From positions 1 through 64,000 of the forward strand of contig KZ111173.1 in assembly GCA_002077045.2 (NCBI GenBank): 64,000 nt of DNA, in the 5' to 3' direction. Below the pieces are notes generated by a model that saw only the letters and a program-made list of their open reading frames with translations, was not told the DNA's origin and searched no databases. Made by a program: the position numbers and the translations under genes. Every line of letters begins with the position of its first letter. The stretch's first letter is position 1. The DNA comes from Rachicladosporium sp. CCFEE 5018 (lineage: Eukaryota > Ascomycota > Dothideomycetes > Cladosporiales > Cladosporiaceae). Shown here one piece after another: positions 31,356 to 42,490 of the stretch.

Positions 31356-32576
31356 TCATTTAACCCAGTCAACACCCCACGTCATCTTCCCTCTCCTGAA
31401 CGGTACTACCTCTATGCTGCCGTCTGCCGTGCGCAAGATATCTTGCACCGGCTTGGTTGGTTTCCTTAGCACTATTTTCTCCTTCCGATCGTCCTCGACT
31501 TCGTAAAATTCCCGACCAAAGCTGCTGATGAAGTTCGCTAGCTTTTCTTCCGTCACATCTGTTTCCTTGATGACATCCATCTGAATCCCAATCTCAAGCG
31601 CATCGATCACCAAGCCGACAGCATTCGGCTGAGTGAAGACTCCAGCAGCGACCTTGTCGCCACGCTTCGAGATCGCTGGATGAGGTGCTGAATCAGTGCC
31701 GAGGAAGAACTTCGAATTCCCACTAATCGCAGTCCTGAGCAAAGCCCTGCGATCTGATGGAAGCTTTGCCACTGGTTTGCAGAAGCTGTGTGGATCGCCT
31801 GCCCAGTCATCTACGGTGAGGAAGAGATGATGCGAGGTGAGCGTGGCTGCGACTGTCGGCCCGCAGGACTTCACTGCCTCGATCGCAGCTTCCGATGTGC
31901 AGTGTTCGAGGATGATGCGCAACTTTGGAAAGCGCTTGTGCAGGTCCAGTAAAGTGGGTAGGAAAGCTTCCTCGGCATTCAGGACTGTCACGTCAGATCC
32001 AGCAGATGATGGCTTCTCGCCATGCAGGTTGAGCACCATGTTCTGGCGTTGCATCTCCTCGAATACCGGGTAGAAAGGCTCGTAGGAGACGACGCCTTCG
32101 TTCGAGTGCGTGGTCACGCCATGAGGATAGGATTTAACGCCAGTGATGCCAGCTTTCTTGGCCTCGATGATGGTGTCGGGAGAGATGTTGGGATGGAGGT
32201 ACAGGGACATGAGGAAGGTGACGTTGGGTTCGAGTTCTTGAAGGCGGCTGCGGTAGTCGAGGGCATGTTGGACTGTCGTGATGGGCGGGACGAGATTGGG
32301 CTGGCAACGTTAGCCTTTGATGTACGATTTCTTTAACATGATCTCACCATCACGAAGACGGTGTTGACTCCAGCTTGGCGAATAGTAGGCCTGCAGGAAG
32401 CAATGATTAGTCAGGCTTCAATCGATGTTTCTGTGTTCGACTCACACGACAAGCTCTGTCATGGCACCTTCGCGCAAGTGGACGTGCATGTCCGCCGCGG
32501 CCGGCAGCTCGCAGCCATCGAGTTTGGCAAGCGGCGACATCTCTCTTGTCGGTTCTCGGGTGAGTTTGAACGGCAT
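31356..32576 (-). CDS. URA4: Dihydroorotase
   Basis: Exons 32576-32446, 32390-32348 and 32300-31356 give 372 residues, close to yeast Ura4 (364). It closes N-carbamoyl-L-aspartate to dihydroorotate, the third step of pyrimidine synthesis, in the cytosol. Metal and active-site residues are all visible: HVHLREG (HxH), the carboxylated Lys in GVKSYPHG, NLHGEKP, LEHCTS and the Asp in FFLGTDSAPH. The tiny second exon (43 bases) encodes VPTIRQAGVNTVFVM and is needed for the standard fold; all splice sites are GT-AG. It overlaps no neighbour and diverges from the CCCH gene across 911 bases. Confidence 0.95.
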
Positions 32577-33487
32577 CTTGATCTTAACTTGCTCGCTTCA
32601 CAGAGAGGTTGTGCTGCACGGGCCCGATTGCTTGGCGGAAGCTGTCCTACTCAACTTCACATTGCAAACCACAAGAATGACCTAAGTGCTCCACGGACGT
32701 CGTGCATTACATGGCAAAGAAAGAGGGCCGACGCAGTCCAGAAAAGCAAAGTCTCGAACACGGAGCGATCATCAGAGCCATGTTCGCGTCTAGCACTCGG
32801 CTACCGTAAATGGCGCAGTGCCGGGAATGAGATAGCTTCTCCACCTTCCTCTTCGTCAGCTTGGTAGCTGATCACATTTCGAAGCTACACACAGTCTGAG
32901 AGTCTGGCTTAATTCGATGCTCCCCTGCTGAATCATCTCGAGCACTACTTCAAGACCACGGCACGTAAAATAGAGCAGCAACACCCCAGTTGATGTACGG
33001 CCACAGCAGCGCCCAGCGCCACCTATGGTAGCACGGCGAGTACCGCTTCACTATCTCGTTGGTCCGCTACACGCTTTGCTTGTCAGAATTTTCTACCACC
33101 TCATGTAGTCGTTGCAAGTCAGTCATGTTTCCACGTGACTCGATGCAGGTCGCCGCCTACTCTACTTCTGACCCACTGCGCGTACCCATAGCTGCCAGAC
33201 ATGAGTATTCCTAAGGCTTTACCATCACGTTTGTCTACTGCTAGCACAAAGCGACAACATCTAAAGCTCAGCCAAGAAGCAAGACAACGACACAAACAGA
33301 GGTGGACAAGCATCAGCCTGGCATGTGAAGACTTAGATCAGCAATCAGTCTGCGATGCCAGCTTGTATAAGGAAAATGTGGCGAAGACTCGTGATATGCT
33401 TCAGCTTTAACACTCTGGTTTTGGAGAGACATCCACCGAATTGCTCTAGCAATCTTGCAATCTAGATCACAAGTCTTTCTGATTGCC
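32577..33487. promoter_or_regulatory. Divergent dihydroorotase/CCCH-protein intergenic region
   Basis: 911 bases without a believable gene; the longest open frames are non-ATG or antisense to nothing known. It should hold the promoters of both divergent genes. No clear motif was picked out. Confidence 0.45.
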
Positions 33488-35272
33488 ATGAGCGACACGC
33501 AAGCTAGCGGCGCGATTATCAACCACGCTTCCGGTCCGGCACGTTCATCGCATCCGCCATTCTTACCTCCTCTACGCCCCTCGTACTTCATAGCCCGCCC
33601 AGATGGTGTCTTGGTCCCTCTTGTCCCTGTCGACGAGCTCTCACCCCAAATTCGCCTCCCTGGAACTGGACGGTTTCTGACCTACCAGGAAACGTTCGGC
33701 ATGCAATATGTCGGCACGCTTCCGTACACTGGCAAGTACTACGATCTCGACGCTGCGCGGATGATCTCCGGAGCAGCATCTCTGCCACTGTCTATCTCAG
33801 CGCCGTGGCATGCTCCAAGCACCCATCACTCCACCTCTGGGGAGCCTTTTCTAGCTCCCGATGCGATGGTCCGGCTAGGTATGAGCGTGGCTGACTCTAA
33901 CGCTCGCACAACTCCCTCTACTTCGTTGCACCACAATCCGCAGTCTCGTCCCGTATCGGCCGCAGCCTCAGCCACAAACTGGCGCAAGCCCGCCACTGAT
34001 AGCATCGAGAAGACCCAAGCAACAATCGACGCCATCCTCGCAGCCAATGTCAACACTGCGAAGGCTGATGGCTTGGCATCGAAGTCGGCCCTCCCCGCCT
34101 CCGGCGCTGCGCCAAATCAGAAGAAAAAGATCTACTGCACGCACTGGATCCGCCACGGCGAGTGCGACTACACTCAGCAAGGCTGTTTGTACAAGCATGA
34201 GCTGCCCGACAAGGCGACCCTGGAGTCCATCGGCTTCCGTACTGTGCCTCGCTGGTATCTGGAGAAGACTGCGCCGAAGTTGGAGGGCATGAGCTCGAAG
34301 CCGACTATTGGTCTGCCGATGAGAGCTGCGGAGTGGCTCAAGCCGTCTGGTGACAGTGACAGTGATGTCGGGGACAATAGCAGTATCTCTGACTTGTCAG
34401 AAATCAACGATGATGTGGCCAAGATGGAAGTTGAATCAGCGCCAGAGATCGAGAGCAAGCCAGTGGAGTCCAAGCCGTCTCCGACGTTCTCGTTCGAGCT
34501 TGTCTCTTCGCCAGACGGCGTACCTGCTGACAGCGGAGATCGTAAGTCGTCTTCTGACGGCAATCTGATCGACTTCGACTACCCACCTTGCGCGATGGGA
34601 GTCTATGTCGACCGCTCCAATCCTATCTTTTCGTCCCCGTCCACTTCGCCATCAAGCTCCAAGCATGATTTCCCCAAGCAAGTGTCTGCAAGCCCGACGA
34701 TTACCAAGGGCACGGCCGACCGCAAGTCTCGACCACGCAAAGTCTTCGTGCTCGCGGGAGAGTCACCCGAGCAGCACATCGCCGAATCTCGCGTTCATTC
34801 CACCCGCACGCGGGGTACTGAGGAAGCCTCTCTTCGAGTCGATGCACCCACTACCGGCACGGACGTTGTCGGTACCTCATCTGCAGCTTGCGAGAAGTCA
34901 TCCCAGCTCGTAGCCGCCCCTCGCAAAGATGGTATGATGGCTTACAAGCATGCACCACCTTCGCTATTCGAAGCCGGTACGTCATCCTCGAAGGGCGTAA
35001 AAGTTCTTACCCGCCGGCGCTCTTCATGGAACGGGCTCAATCGTCCATCCGCGCGCATTGCCAGCCAGCCCGGAAATCCGGTGAAGGCTTGCATTGTCGA
35101 GAAGTCACCCACAATTCAGCAACCAAGCTTCGTCGCCCGTATGAGGAGTGGCGACAAGCTCGTGGCTCGCGCTCGCAGGCCTATTGGTTGGAGAGAGAGG
35201 GCGAAGGTCAGCACTGCGAAGGCGGTCAAGCCACGGGCTACAACTGATATGGCGAAGCTAAAGAGCTCGTGA
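33488..35272 (+). CDS. CCCH zinc-finger protein
   Basis: A single exon of 594 residues. One CCCH finger is seen at Cys217, Cys226, Cys233 and His237 (CTHWIRHGECDYTQQGCLYKH), with spacing x8-x6-x3 instead of the common x8-x5-x3. It is followed by a conserved tail, LPDKATLESIGFRTVPRWYLEK, that is characteristic of a Pezizomycotina-specific CCCH family. The N-terminal 150 residues are Pro-rich with a well-ordered GRFLTYQETFGMQYVGTLPYTGKYYDL block; the C-terminal half is Ser- and Lys-rich and likely disordered. CCCH fingers of this type usually bind RNA; the target here is unknown. The open frame continues upstream only to a TTG, so the ATG at 33488 is used. Confidence 0.75.
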   Translation: MSDTQASGAIINHASGPARSSHPPFLPPLRPSYFIARPDGVLVPLVPVDELSPQIRLPGTGRFLTYQETFGMQYVGTLPYTGKYYDLDAARMISGAASLPLSISAPWHAPSTHHSTSGEPFLAPDAMVRLGMSVADSNARTTPSTSLHHNPQSRPVSAAASATNWRKPATDSIEKTQATIDAILAANVNTAKADGLASKSALPASGAAPNQKKKIYCTHWIRHGECDYTQQGCLYKHELPDKATLESIGFRTVPRWYLEKTAPKLEGMSSKPTIGLPMRAAEWLKPSGDSDSDVGDNSSISDLSEINDDVAKMEVESAPEIESKPVESKPSPTFSFELVSSPDGVPADSGDRKSSSDGNLIDFDYPPCAMGVYVDRSNPIFSSPSTSPSSSKHDFPKQVSASPTITKGTADRKSRPRKVFVLAGESPEQHIAESRVHSTRTRGTEEASLRVDAPTTGTDVVGTSSAACEKSSQLVAAPRKDGMMAYKHAPPSLFEAGTSSSKGVKVLTRRRSSWNGLNRPSARIASQPGNPVKACIVEKSPTIQQPSFVARMRSGDKLVARARRPIGWRERAKVSTAKAVKPRATTDMAKLKSS

Positions 35273-35491
35273 AGATGTCTGCGGTTGACGGAGCGTAGGT
35301 TGAAGCAGGGAGTGGATACGTGATTTTTGATGAGATGGAATTGCAAGGGGTGATGATGGAAGTGTTGATCTGTCGCGATCGTTTGGTCTTGCGGCATGGG
35401 GAGGTATCAGTCATTTATGCGCATATAGTCATACACATCCATCCATAGCATTGCTGCTTGCCCATCTCTGTCCTTGACTTGTACAGCCCTG

Positions 35492-37816
35492 TCATGTAAT
35501 ATCGAACACCCCGCTGACACCTTCAAATGGCGTGATGCTCCCGCCGAAAGACTTCGCATCGCCGTAGTACTTCAAGCGATATCGACCGCGGAGCTCAACG
35601 TCCCGGATCATCAAGCCGCCATGGGTTTCATCAATGACGCCTGTGTTGTCTCGCCGCCAAGCCCCATTCTCCCACTTCGTCTCCCAGCTCAAAGTCACCT
35701 GACTAGAGCCAATCACAGTGCTTGTCCGCTTCCACTCGTACACCAGACTCCAGTCGCTGTCGTCTCGCATCTGGGTCCAAGTGTTGGCTCTGCTGTCGTA
35801 CTTTTCCACTGCTGCGAAGGTCTGTTCAAGCCTGAAGTCATTGCGTGGGTTCGCGCCGACAAAGGTCGCAGCCACAGTGTCGCCAGGAATGTAGCGAGGG
35901 CTGACATCAGTGACCATGTCGCCGAAGGACTTGAACAGAGGTGCGCGGTCAACAATGACAGGGGTGATAAAGTTCAAGCTTGCGTCGATGTTAATCGGCG
36001 GAGGAGGTCCACGCTCTAACCGTGGGAATGAAGCTTTCGAGGCATCGAGAGCAGGCAGTAGGGCCAAGGTGCTGTTGATGTGAGCGTCCAGGGTGTGTGG
36101 ACCGTAGAGGGTGGAAGCACCCTCGTAGCGTTGAATAGAGTATTCCTCCGGGGTAGCGATGTAGTGAGCGTATGTGTTCGCAGGACCGCCGAGGACAACC
36201 AGAGGCTCCGTGGCCAGATCAGAGAAGGCATCGACAGCCGCAAACTTTACAGCGGCCTTCCAACGTCGACCTGACATTGTCGTGGCTTCGCCGGGCGCGA
36301 TGATCATGAACAGCTGTCCAACTCGTAGGACCTGAATGTCTACAATGTTTGGACTCCATGCATACGGATCTCCACTCTCGCCGACGTCAAGCAAGATCGC
36401 TTTGGGTCCATGGCAGGCGTTCTGAGTCTCGTTGGGCTTATGGATACGATTGCCAATCAGGGACCACAGTGGGTTTGCGTTTGAGCTGCCTTGCTTGAAG
36501 TCGAAGGCTCCCGGCCCATCAGTGGTGCCAGCTGCAAATGACTGCCCGAGGGCAGCTGGACATGTCTGGGCCATTGTGCCGTTCAGGAGCTCGAAGCCGA
36601 AGTTACTGAAGTCTGCAAATTGGTGGATAGATTTGACTGCTTTGCCCTCGATAGCCGTGAAGGCAGAGGCATTCTTCCAGAGCTCAAACGCCGCGGCATA
36701 CTGGCGACGGCCAATCTCGAAAGAAGACGCTGTACCAGCATCGTCTCGACCGAAGTAAGGTCCTCGACCATGGCAGGGCTGTGTCTTATTGCCGCATAAG
36801 CTCGTCTCGAAGTCACACATCTGACCAGCTTCGTCGCCGGACTCGCAATACGCGCCCAGAACGTTGGGCGATGTGTCTCCGACATTGCTTTGCGAAAAGC
36901 CTGCGACAAAGCTAGAGTCATTGGTCATCTTCTCAAACAGATCTGCAGCAACACCCTTGTTGTCGCCAGTGACGAGTGTGTTGTTGCCAAGCATGCTTGT
37001 GCCATGAACCGGAAACCATGTGAGTACACCGACATCCTCAAGACCATCATTCGTATAGTGCTGGAAGCGGAGTAGAGCGAGAGTCTTGTCTACATCGTGT
37101 TCATAGTGTAGCCTCTCAGCTTCGGGATTGGCAAGGTAAGCGTAAGGACTCCTGTTGATGTTGGCATCAAAGACTTGGATACTGCCGAAGCTCAGAGTAC
37201 CCAGCTGCAGCGATTCATGTGCTTGCTGGATCGACGCTACGGCACCATCTACAATCGCCTGATACGAAGGCTTATTGAAACCTCTACTGGTGATCTGCGG
37301 AAGAAGGTAGTTCAGCCACGCTCCAGGTCCGCTGTGAGAGTGAGTGCCGGTGACTGCGATGTTCTGTGGCCCGTACATGGCATATTTTTCACCGAGCTCG
37401 GACAACGCTGTCAAGATGCCGTGCCGGACGGCGGTGTCACCAGCTTGCGTGTCGAGCACAAGGTAGACGATCCGGGAGGTAGTGTCGCCTTCATCCCCGA
37501 TGATAAACGCTCGTGAGTACAGTCTCTGCCTCAGTCCTGTGCCTAGTTGAGCTGGGTCTGCGTAGCCCATGAAATTGATCTCGACGACCGGGCCAGTGAT
37601 GTCGCCCTTGCCGACCCCAAGAAGGTACTGGTGACCATGCTGATCTGCCAGAGGGGCTGTGGACCCAGACTGCGGCGGGGTCGCATTCTCAGTGCTGTCA
37701 GCGACGCCGACGTGCGATTGTACTGGCGCTCGAATGATCTCGAGCAGGCCTAATGTCGCAAGGAGGAAGAGGAGGCCAGCCGTAAGGCCAATAGCCAGTC
37801 CAGAGCGCGCCATCAT
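35492..37816 (-). CDS. Neutral/alkaline ceramidase
   Basis: One exon; 774 residues from the ATG at 37816. Neutral ceramidase cleaves ceramide to sphingosine and fatty acid. The nucleophile Ser lies in the family motif NVGDTSPN. Zinc ligands are offered by THSHSGPG and FPVHGTSM, and GYADP, NINRSPYAY and GEATTMSGRR are also family blocks. The N-terminus has a hydrophobic stretch (GLAIGLTAGLLFLLATLGLLEII), so the enzyme is a type II membrane or secreted protein facing the lumen or outside; Asn-X-Thr/Ser sites are frequent. The open frame extends 18 codons further to a GTG, and a short 5' exon cannot be excluded. It diverges from the large gene at 38741. Confidence 0.92.
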   Translation of the reverse strand: MMARSGLAIGLTAGLLFLLATLGLLEIIRAPVQSHVGVADSTENATPPQSGSTAPLADQHGHQYLLGVGKGDITGPVVEINFMGYADPAQLGTGLRQRLYSRAFIIGDEGDTTSRIVYLVLDTQAGDTAVRHGILTALSELGEKYAMYGPQNIAVTGTHSHSGPGAWLNYLLPQITSRGFNKPSYQAIVDGAVASIQQAHESLQLGTLSFGSIQVFDANINRSPYAYLANPEAERLHYEHDVDKTLALLRFQHYTNDGLEDVGVLTWFPVHGTSMLGNNTLVTGDNKGVAADLFEKMTNDSSFVAGFSQSNVGDTSPNVLGAYCESGDEAGQMCDFETSLCGNKTQPCHGRGPYFGRDDAGTASSFEIGRRQYAAAFELWKNASAFTAIEGKAVKSIHQFADFSNFGFELLNGTMAQTCPAALGQSFAAGTTDGPGAFDFKQGSSNANPLWSLIGNRIHKPNETQNACHGPKAILLDVGESGDPYAWSPNIVDIQVLRVGQLFMIIAPGEATTMSGRRWKAAVKFAAVDAFSDLATEPLVVLGGPANTYAHYIATPEEYSIQRYEGASTLYGPHTLDAHINSTLALLPALDASKASFPRLERGPPPPINIDASLNFITPVIVDRAPLFKSFGDMVTDVSPRYIPGDTVAATFVGANPRNDFRLEQTFAAVEKYDSRANTWTQMRDDSDWSLVYEWKRTSTVIGSSQVTLSWETKWENGAWRRDNTGVIDETHGGLMIRDVELRGRYRLKYYGDAKSFGGSITPFEGVSGVFDIT

Positions 37817-38740
37817 AGCCGACTTCTTGGTGAAGCCACCCTGCCAGCCGTTCTGTCTACCATGATACACTCACTTGCTCCTCGTACCATCAAGTGTTGC
37901 CGCGGCGCGGCGTATGGCGGAGTTGACTTGATGATTAGTCATGTCGGCTATCGTCCGCCCTCATCGGCTCGTGCGGAAGGGCCGTCAACCTTCTCGATCC
38001 GCATTACCAGGCTTGACGTTACTTACACCATCATTCTATTCTTCTCCCTTCCACGCACTCACTAATGGCAGACGATGACCCGCAACGGATGCACGATGGC
38101 AAGCTAGTAACGAAGCATGGCCGCGATCGTTCACGCACATGCATCGACAATGCGAGGCGGGCAATCGGGGCAGCGCCGCCGCGGAGAGGCCTATCAGATG
38201 GAAGTACTACATGCACACACTGACCCAATGCTGCAGGCCTGCCCGACGTTGCTGCTTCTCCCGCTTTACAGCGGTTCTCGATACCACGACAAGCCGCTAC
38301 GACATGCACGCTACTACCGCAGTGGCAGAGATTGCACAACGTGGTTCCAATGCCTCTCCGGCCCTCCCGCGCGCCCGCTAAGTGGTTCACGCCTGTCACT
38401 CTCTTGCCGTTATGCTAGCTACGTGGGTCACTAACCTTGCTGCCGGGTCATCAATTTTCATGTCTGCGATGGTGTCTCACGGATGAGCATCGTGTCGAAA
38501 AGCAATACTGCTCGATTGTGGTGTCTTGCATCTGAGCATGTAGGTGTTTCCTTCTCCCGTAGTCCGTAATCTCTCCTCTACCTTTCTTCCACGTGCTGCG
38601 AAACCAGTCTTCCGTTATAGGTGTTTATCAGACTCCCGCAGAGAAGAACACCATTGCTCCTTTCGATAGCCGAAGTCCTGGTTTACGCCGAGGTCCAGGC
38701 TCTTCGCTGTACTGGCCGAAAATCTCTGCTGAGTGACAAT
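37817..38740. promoter_or_regulatory. Divergent ceramidase/large-gene intergenic region
   Basis: 924 bases. A short dyad TGATTAGTCA near 37930 resembles a bZIP/AP-1-type site. Open frames of about 100 codons occur on both strands near 38031-38434 but overlap each other and have no recognisable content. No gene is called. Confidence 0.4.
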
Positions 38741-41700
38741 ATGCCGTCGTCACACTGGGGCGACGTCAAACGGCGCTTCGACATCAGCGAAGTCAAAGTC
38801 GCGACATGGCGAGACCCGAGTCTTAGTATCCACCCGTCTCGAGGCAGACCCAGTGTGATGAGTAGGATTTCAGTTGCCGATGCTGCAAAACCGTACGTTC
38901 CGACATATAAGTACAAGATCGAGTTACCGAAGCCGCCCGTGCCTACAGACGATGAGATGAGCGATGCGGAGAGGCATTATCCCAAACATAAGGTCGATTG
39001 CGAATCTGATACAGCCGATGTGATTGGAGCTTCTATCGAAGACGCGGACGTTGTCTCAGTCTTGACCGCGGACACGGCTGCAGAAACGTCTGCAGAGCTG
39101 GTCACTGTCGACGTGCTAGAAGGAACTGCGCCTGGCGCGGATACCGAAGCGATGAGAAAGTCCGCGGCCACCGAAGAGGAGCATATCGCTTCAATTGAGG
39201 AACATATCGAGCGAATCTCCGAACACGACGTTGCGGATGCAGCTAGTGACTCTGAGGTGCAAGTCGAAGTCGTGCCCTTGGTGGAATCGATAATCGACAA
39301 AGAAGTCCCGCAGGACACAGTGGACAGCGCTCTGGAGACAGTCACTTCGTCGGACTCTGTAGCCGACATCATGGAGGGTGATCCAGGACACGAGAATCTT
39401 CATGGACTGCCACCCGACCGTCTCGACCCAATCACCGAGGCTATGCTGCAACGGCTTCTTGACGAACCACCGCCATCTTCGGTGGATCCTACTGGTAACG
39501 TTGACCTGGAAGCCCTGCTAGCTGGCACACCACCCGTTCTGGCCACCAATATCGTGAAAGACATTGACATTGGCGAAACGAGCGAGACGTCCGACAAGCG
39601 CGTCAGCTTCGCTGCAGGGACTCCCGAGCCGAAGCCGACCGTCCGCAAGAAGAAAGCCAGCTCCAGCTCGAAAAGCAAGAAGAGGAAGAAGGTTACAGCG
39701 GCGCAGATCGAGGAGCTACCGGATGACATCGTTGCGATACTGGACGAATATATTGAGCCTGTCGCGTTAACACCACCTGAACCTGCTGCGTTGGAGGCGG
39801 CAATGATTGAACCTCCGGACGACGTTCTTGTGCACGTCGTGAATGTTGGCGAGTCTGAGCTAGCAGTTCTAGACCGGTCTTCAGAAGGTTCTATGGTGGA
39901 CACAGCACCCAACGCGGGTTTGTCAGGACTGGACCCAACACGACAAAGCATCGACGACATTTTGAAAGGACTTGTCGTCCCACCTACGGCGCTATTGCCT
40001 CCCTCCACAGAGGTAGCATCACCTCTGAAGACGAAGTCGAAGTCGAAGTCGTCGAAGGTCAAGACCTCATCAAGCAAAAGTAAGACTAACGAAGGAAATT
40101 CGAGCAAGAGTAAGCACAAGACAGAGGTACCAGTACATCAAGAAGTGGCCGGACTTGGCATCGATAATACCTTTGATGTGACCGTGCCTCTCATAGCCAC
40201 TGCCGCTGTCTTTGACGGCCACGACGATCAAGACGATACTCTACCAAATCTGACCGACAAAGAGCTGGAGGACATTCTTGGCCATGCGCATGACATGGGA
40301 TCTACCGCCGCCACCATCATAGAGCCCGGAACGGCACTCGAGTCCACTTCCGACGCTGCTGAACCAGAGGTACTTTCAGACCGCGATGATTTCGACAGCC
40401 AGATTGATAGTGGGATCCCGGAGCTTCAACGAAATTTGCAGCCGCCTCTGGTTCTTAAATGCGAGGCGATAGAGAACGAGGAATCGCAGCATGTCGACAT
40501 TGAGGGTACTGTGGCAATTACTAGAGAGGAAGCTATCGATGCGGTTGCTACCGAGAAAGATGAGCATTGCGAAGTCAGTAGTGACATTCCCGTTGCTTTC
40601 CCGATCGATCTCGGCTCTTTTATCGATGCACCCGATGGAGATGATACAGCACCGGACAATCTTGGAGCGCCACTCATCGCCGAACAAGACGCACAGAGTG
40701 CCTCCGGGGACTCTATCTTGCCTGGAGATATCGAGGTGGAAGACATGGTGTCAAGTACCACGATGGCTGATCTCGACGCTGATCTCATGATGCCGACCCC
40801 TCCAGATCTCCTCACATCAAAGCCCGATGGGGTGTTGGCAAGCGAGACGCCAGCAGAGCGCATTGATGATTTCGACTTCGATCTCGACGAAATCGGCGTC
40901 GATGTTGCAGGAGAGGGAATGGGAGAGGTCAACGACATTAGTCAGGGCGTGACCACTTCAGCCTTAGACAACCATATGCTCGCCAACGCGAGAGAGCTAT
41001 CTCCGGTGCCGGGGCCGTTGCCTAACAGCAAAGTAGCTGACATCGACATTGTCGATTATTCGGAGCTGCAAGAGCTCGTTGCTCGAGGCGAAGTAGATCG
41101 TGACAGCCAGAACACGTTTACCGACGGCGAGGCACCTTCAGCGATGACCGCTGACATCAGCACTCCGGATGGTCTTATCGATGATCTAGACGCTGGGCTA
41201 CTGAAGGACATCGATCTAGTTCCTACAGATCTACCGAAAGGGTCCGTAGATGAGATGCGCACACTAGCCGAGGACGCAGATGCTGCTGCTGAAGCACATG
41301 GTATTCTAGACGAGCATATCCCAATCACCATTAATAGTCGGACTCTGGCTACAAAGCTGGATCTTAAGCCCTTTACATCGGTCCCGGAAGCTCTATCGGC
41401 GGATCCATTACAGGAGCCCAGAATCGTCGATGAAGGGTCAGCCAGAGTCACCGAGGAAGCGCCATTGCTGGCTGAAGAAGTGAGTCCAGTTGTTGATTCC
41501 GCAGCAGCAGCGGCCGTAGCAGCTATAACAGCAATCGTAGCGGATGCGCCCCCGTCACCAACGCTAAGCCGAGGCTCCAAGAGGCGATCCAACGGCTGGT
41601 CGAGACCGGTAAAGAAGCCAGGAGACTCAGTCGCACTTGGGAAGAGCGATACCGGCAGGGCCTCGAAACGCAGCTCCCGTACTGTCAAGTCCGGAGGTGA

Positions 41701-42490
41701 TACCCCAGCTTCATCTCGTCGGTATGCGGTTTCTGCCGAGGAAGACGAAGAGCGCAGGAGACGGCGTCGTGCTCGCAAGGAAGAAGAGGCTGCAAGAGCG
41801 AGAGAGGAGCAGCTCCGTAGGGAGGAGGAAGATGAAGAGAGGCGATTGCGACACGATGCGCGCCGCGCGGCACGCAAGGCTGCAATGAAGGAAGCGGAGG
41901 AGGCCGCGCGCCGTATTGCAAGGGAGGAAGCTGAGGCGGAGGCCAAGCGTGAGGCAGAGTCGAGGCGACGGAAAAGAGAAAGGAGGGACAATGTGGTAGA
42001 AAGAAGTCGAGACGACAAGCCATCGCGAGAAGACCCTAAAGGAAAGTCAAGACCGACGCTATTGAAGGCCTTCAGTGTCACCTCGGGCAGCTCACGGACG
42101 AATGCTGGCTTACTTGTGCGGACCAGCAGCGACGCGCCGCGAAGTCCTACACTACGTCGAAGCGCCACCGACTCGACTGCCCCACAAAGCATACGAGACG
42201 GCGATGCGAGTAGACCGACATCGAAGCGCACATCGACTCGAGGCCATCAGAGGGAAGACAAAGTCGATGATACACCTGTGACGCAGATCGAAGATGTTGC
42301 CGTACCAGCTTCACCAGAGAGCCCGAAAAGCCATCGATCACATCGATCTAGGGACGAGGACGGTGACCACAAATCCAAGAGACCACATCGCAGCCGGCGA
42401 GACAGCGAGAGGCGAGGCCGGCGACCTACGCTGGACAGCCAGACCAAGAAGCCATCTTTCTTGGGAAGCTTGATGCGTGCATTCTCATAG
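38741..42490 (+). CDS. Large acidic disordered protein with a charged helix
   Basis: One exon of 1249 residues from the ATG at 38741; upstream open sequence starts with GTG. I do not recognise the family. The first 900 or so residues are Asp/Glu-rich and probably disordered, broken by two Lys/Ser clusters (around KKKASSSSKSKKRKK and KTKSKSKSSKVKTSSSK) that look like nuclear-localisation signals. Around residues 1000-1090 there is a run of about 85 residues made almost only of Arg, Glu, Ala and Lys, the composition of a single alpha-helix or coiled coil. The tail is basic and ends in a short conserved-looking hydrophobic tip, FLGSLMRAFS. A scaffold or cytoskeleton/septal role is conceivable but not shown. 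Confidence 0.75.
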   Translation: MPSSHWGDVKRRFDISEVKVATWRDPSLSIHPSRGRPSVMSRISVADAAKPYVPTYKYKIELPKPPVPTDDEMSDAERHYPKHKVDCESDTADVIGASIEDADVVSVLTADTAAETSAELVTVDVLEGTAPGADTEAMRKSAATEEEHIASIEEHIERISEHDVADAASDSEVQVEVVPLVESIIDKEVPQDTVDSALETVTSSDSVADIMEGDPGHENLHGLPPDRLDPITEAMLQRLLDEPPPSSVDPTGNVDLEALLAGTPPVLATNIVKDIDIGETSETSDKRVSFAAGTPEPKPTVRKKKASSSSKSKKRKKVTAAQIEELPDDIVAILDEYIEPVALTPPEPAALEAAMIEPPDDVLVHVVNVGESELAVLDRSSEGSMVDTAPNAGLSGLDPTRQSIDDILKGLVVPPTALLPPSTEVASPLKTKSKSKSSKVKTSSSKSKTNEGNSSKSKHKTEVPVHQEVAGLGIDNTFDVTVPLIATAAVFDGHDDQDDTLPNLTDKELEDILGHAHDMGSTAATIIEPGTALESTSDAAEPEVLSDRDDFDSQIDSGIPELQRNLQPPLVLKCEAIENEESQHVDIEGTVAITREEAIDAVATEKDEHCEVSSDIPVAFPIDLGSFIDAPDGDDTAPDNLGAPLIAEQDAQSASGDSILPGDIEVEDMVSSTTMADLDADLMMPTPPDLLTSKPDGVLASETPAERIDDFDFDLDEIGVDVAGEGMGEVNDISQGVTTSALDNHMLANARELSPVPGPLPNSKVADIDIVDYSELQELVARGEVDRDSQNTFTDGEAPSAMTADISTPDGLIDDLDAGLLKDIDLVPTDLPKGSVDEMRTLAEDADAAAEAHGILDEHIPITINSRTLATKLDLKPFTSVPEALSADPLQEPRIVDEGSARVTEEAPLLAEEVSPVVDSAAAAAVAAITAIVADAPPSPTLSRGSKRRSNGWSRPVKKPGDSVALGKSDTGRASKRSSRTVKSGGDTPASSRRYAVSAEEDEERRRRRRARKEEEAARAREEQLRREEEDEERRLRHDARRAARKAAMKEAEEAARRIAREEAEAEAKREAESRRRKRERRDNVVERSRDDKPSREDPKGKSRPTLLKAFSVTSGSSRTNAGLLVRTSSDAPRSPTLRRSATDSTAPQSIRDGDASRPTSKRTSTRGHQREDKVDDTPVTQIEDVAVPASPESPKSHRSHRSRDEDGDHKSKRPHRSRRDSERRGRRPTLDSQTKKPSFLGSLMRAFS

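Noticed and set aside
37817..37870. N-terminal extension of ceramidase
   Set aside because: It would begin with GTG and is preceded by an in-frame stop; the ATG at 37816 is enough for the membrane anchor.
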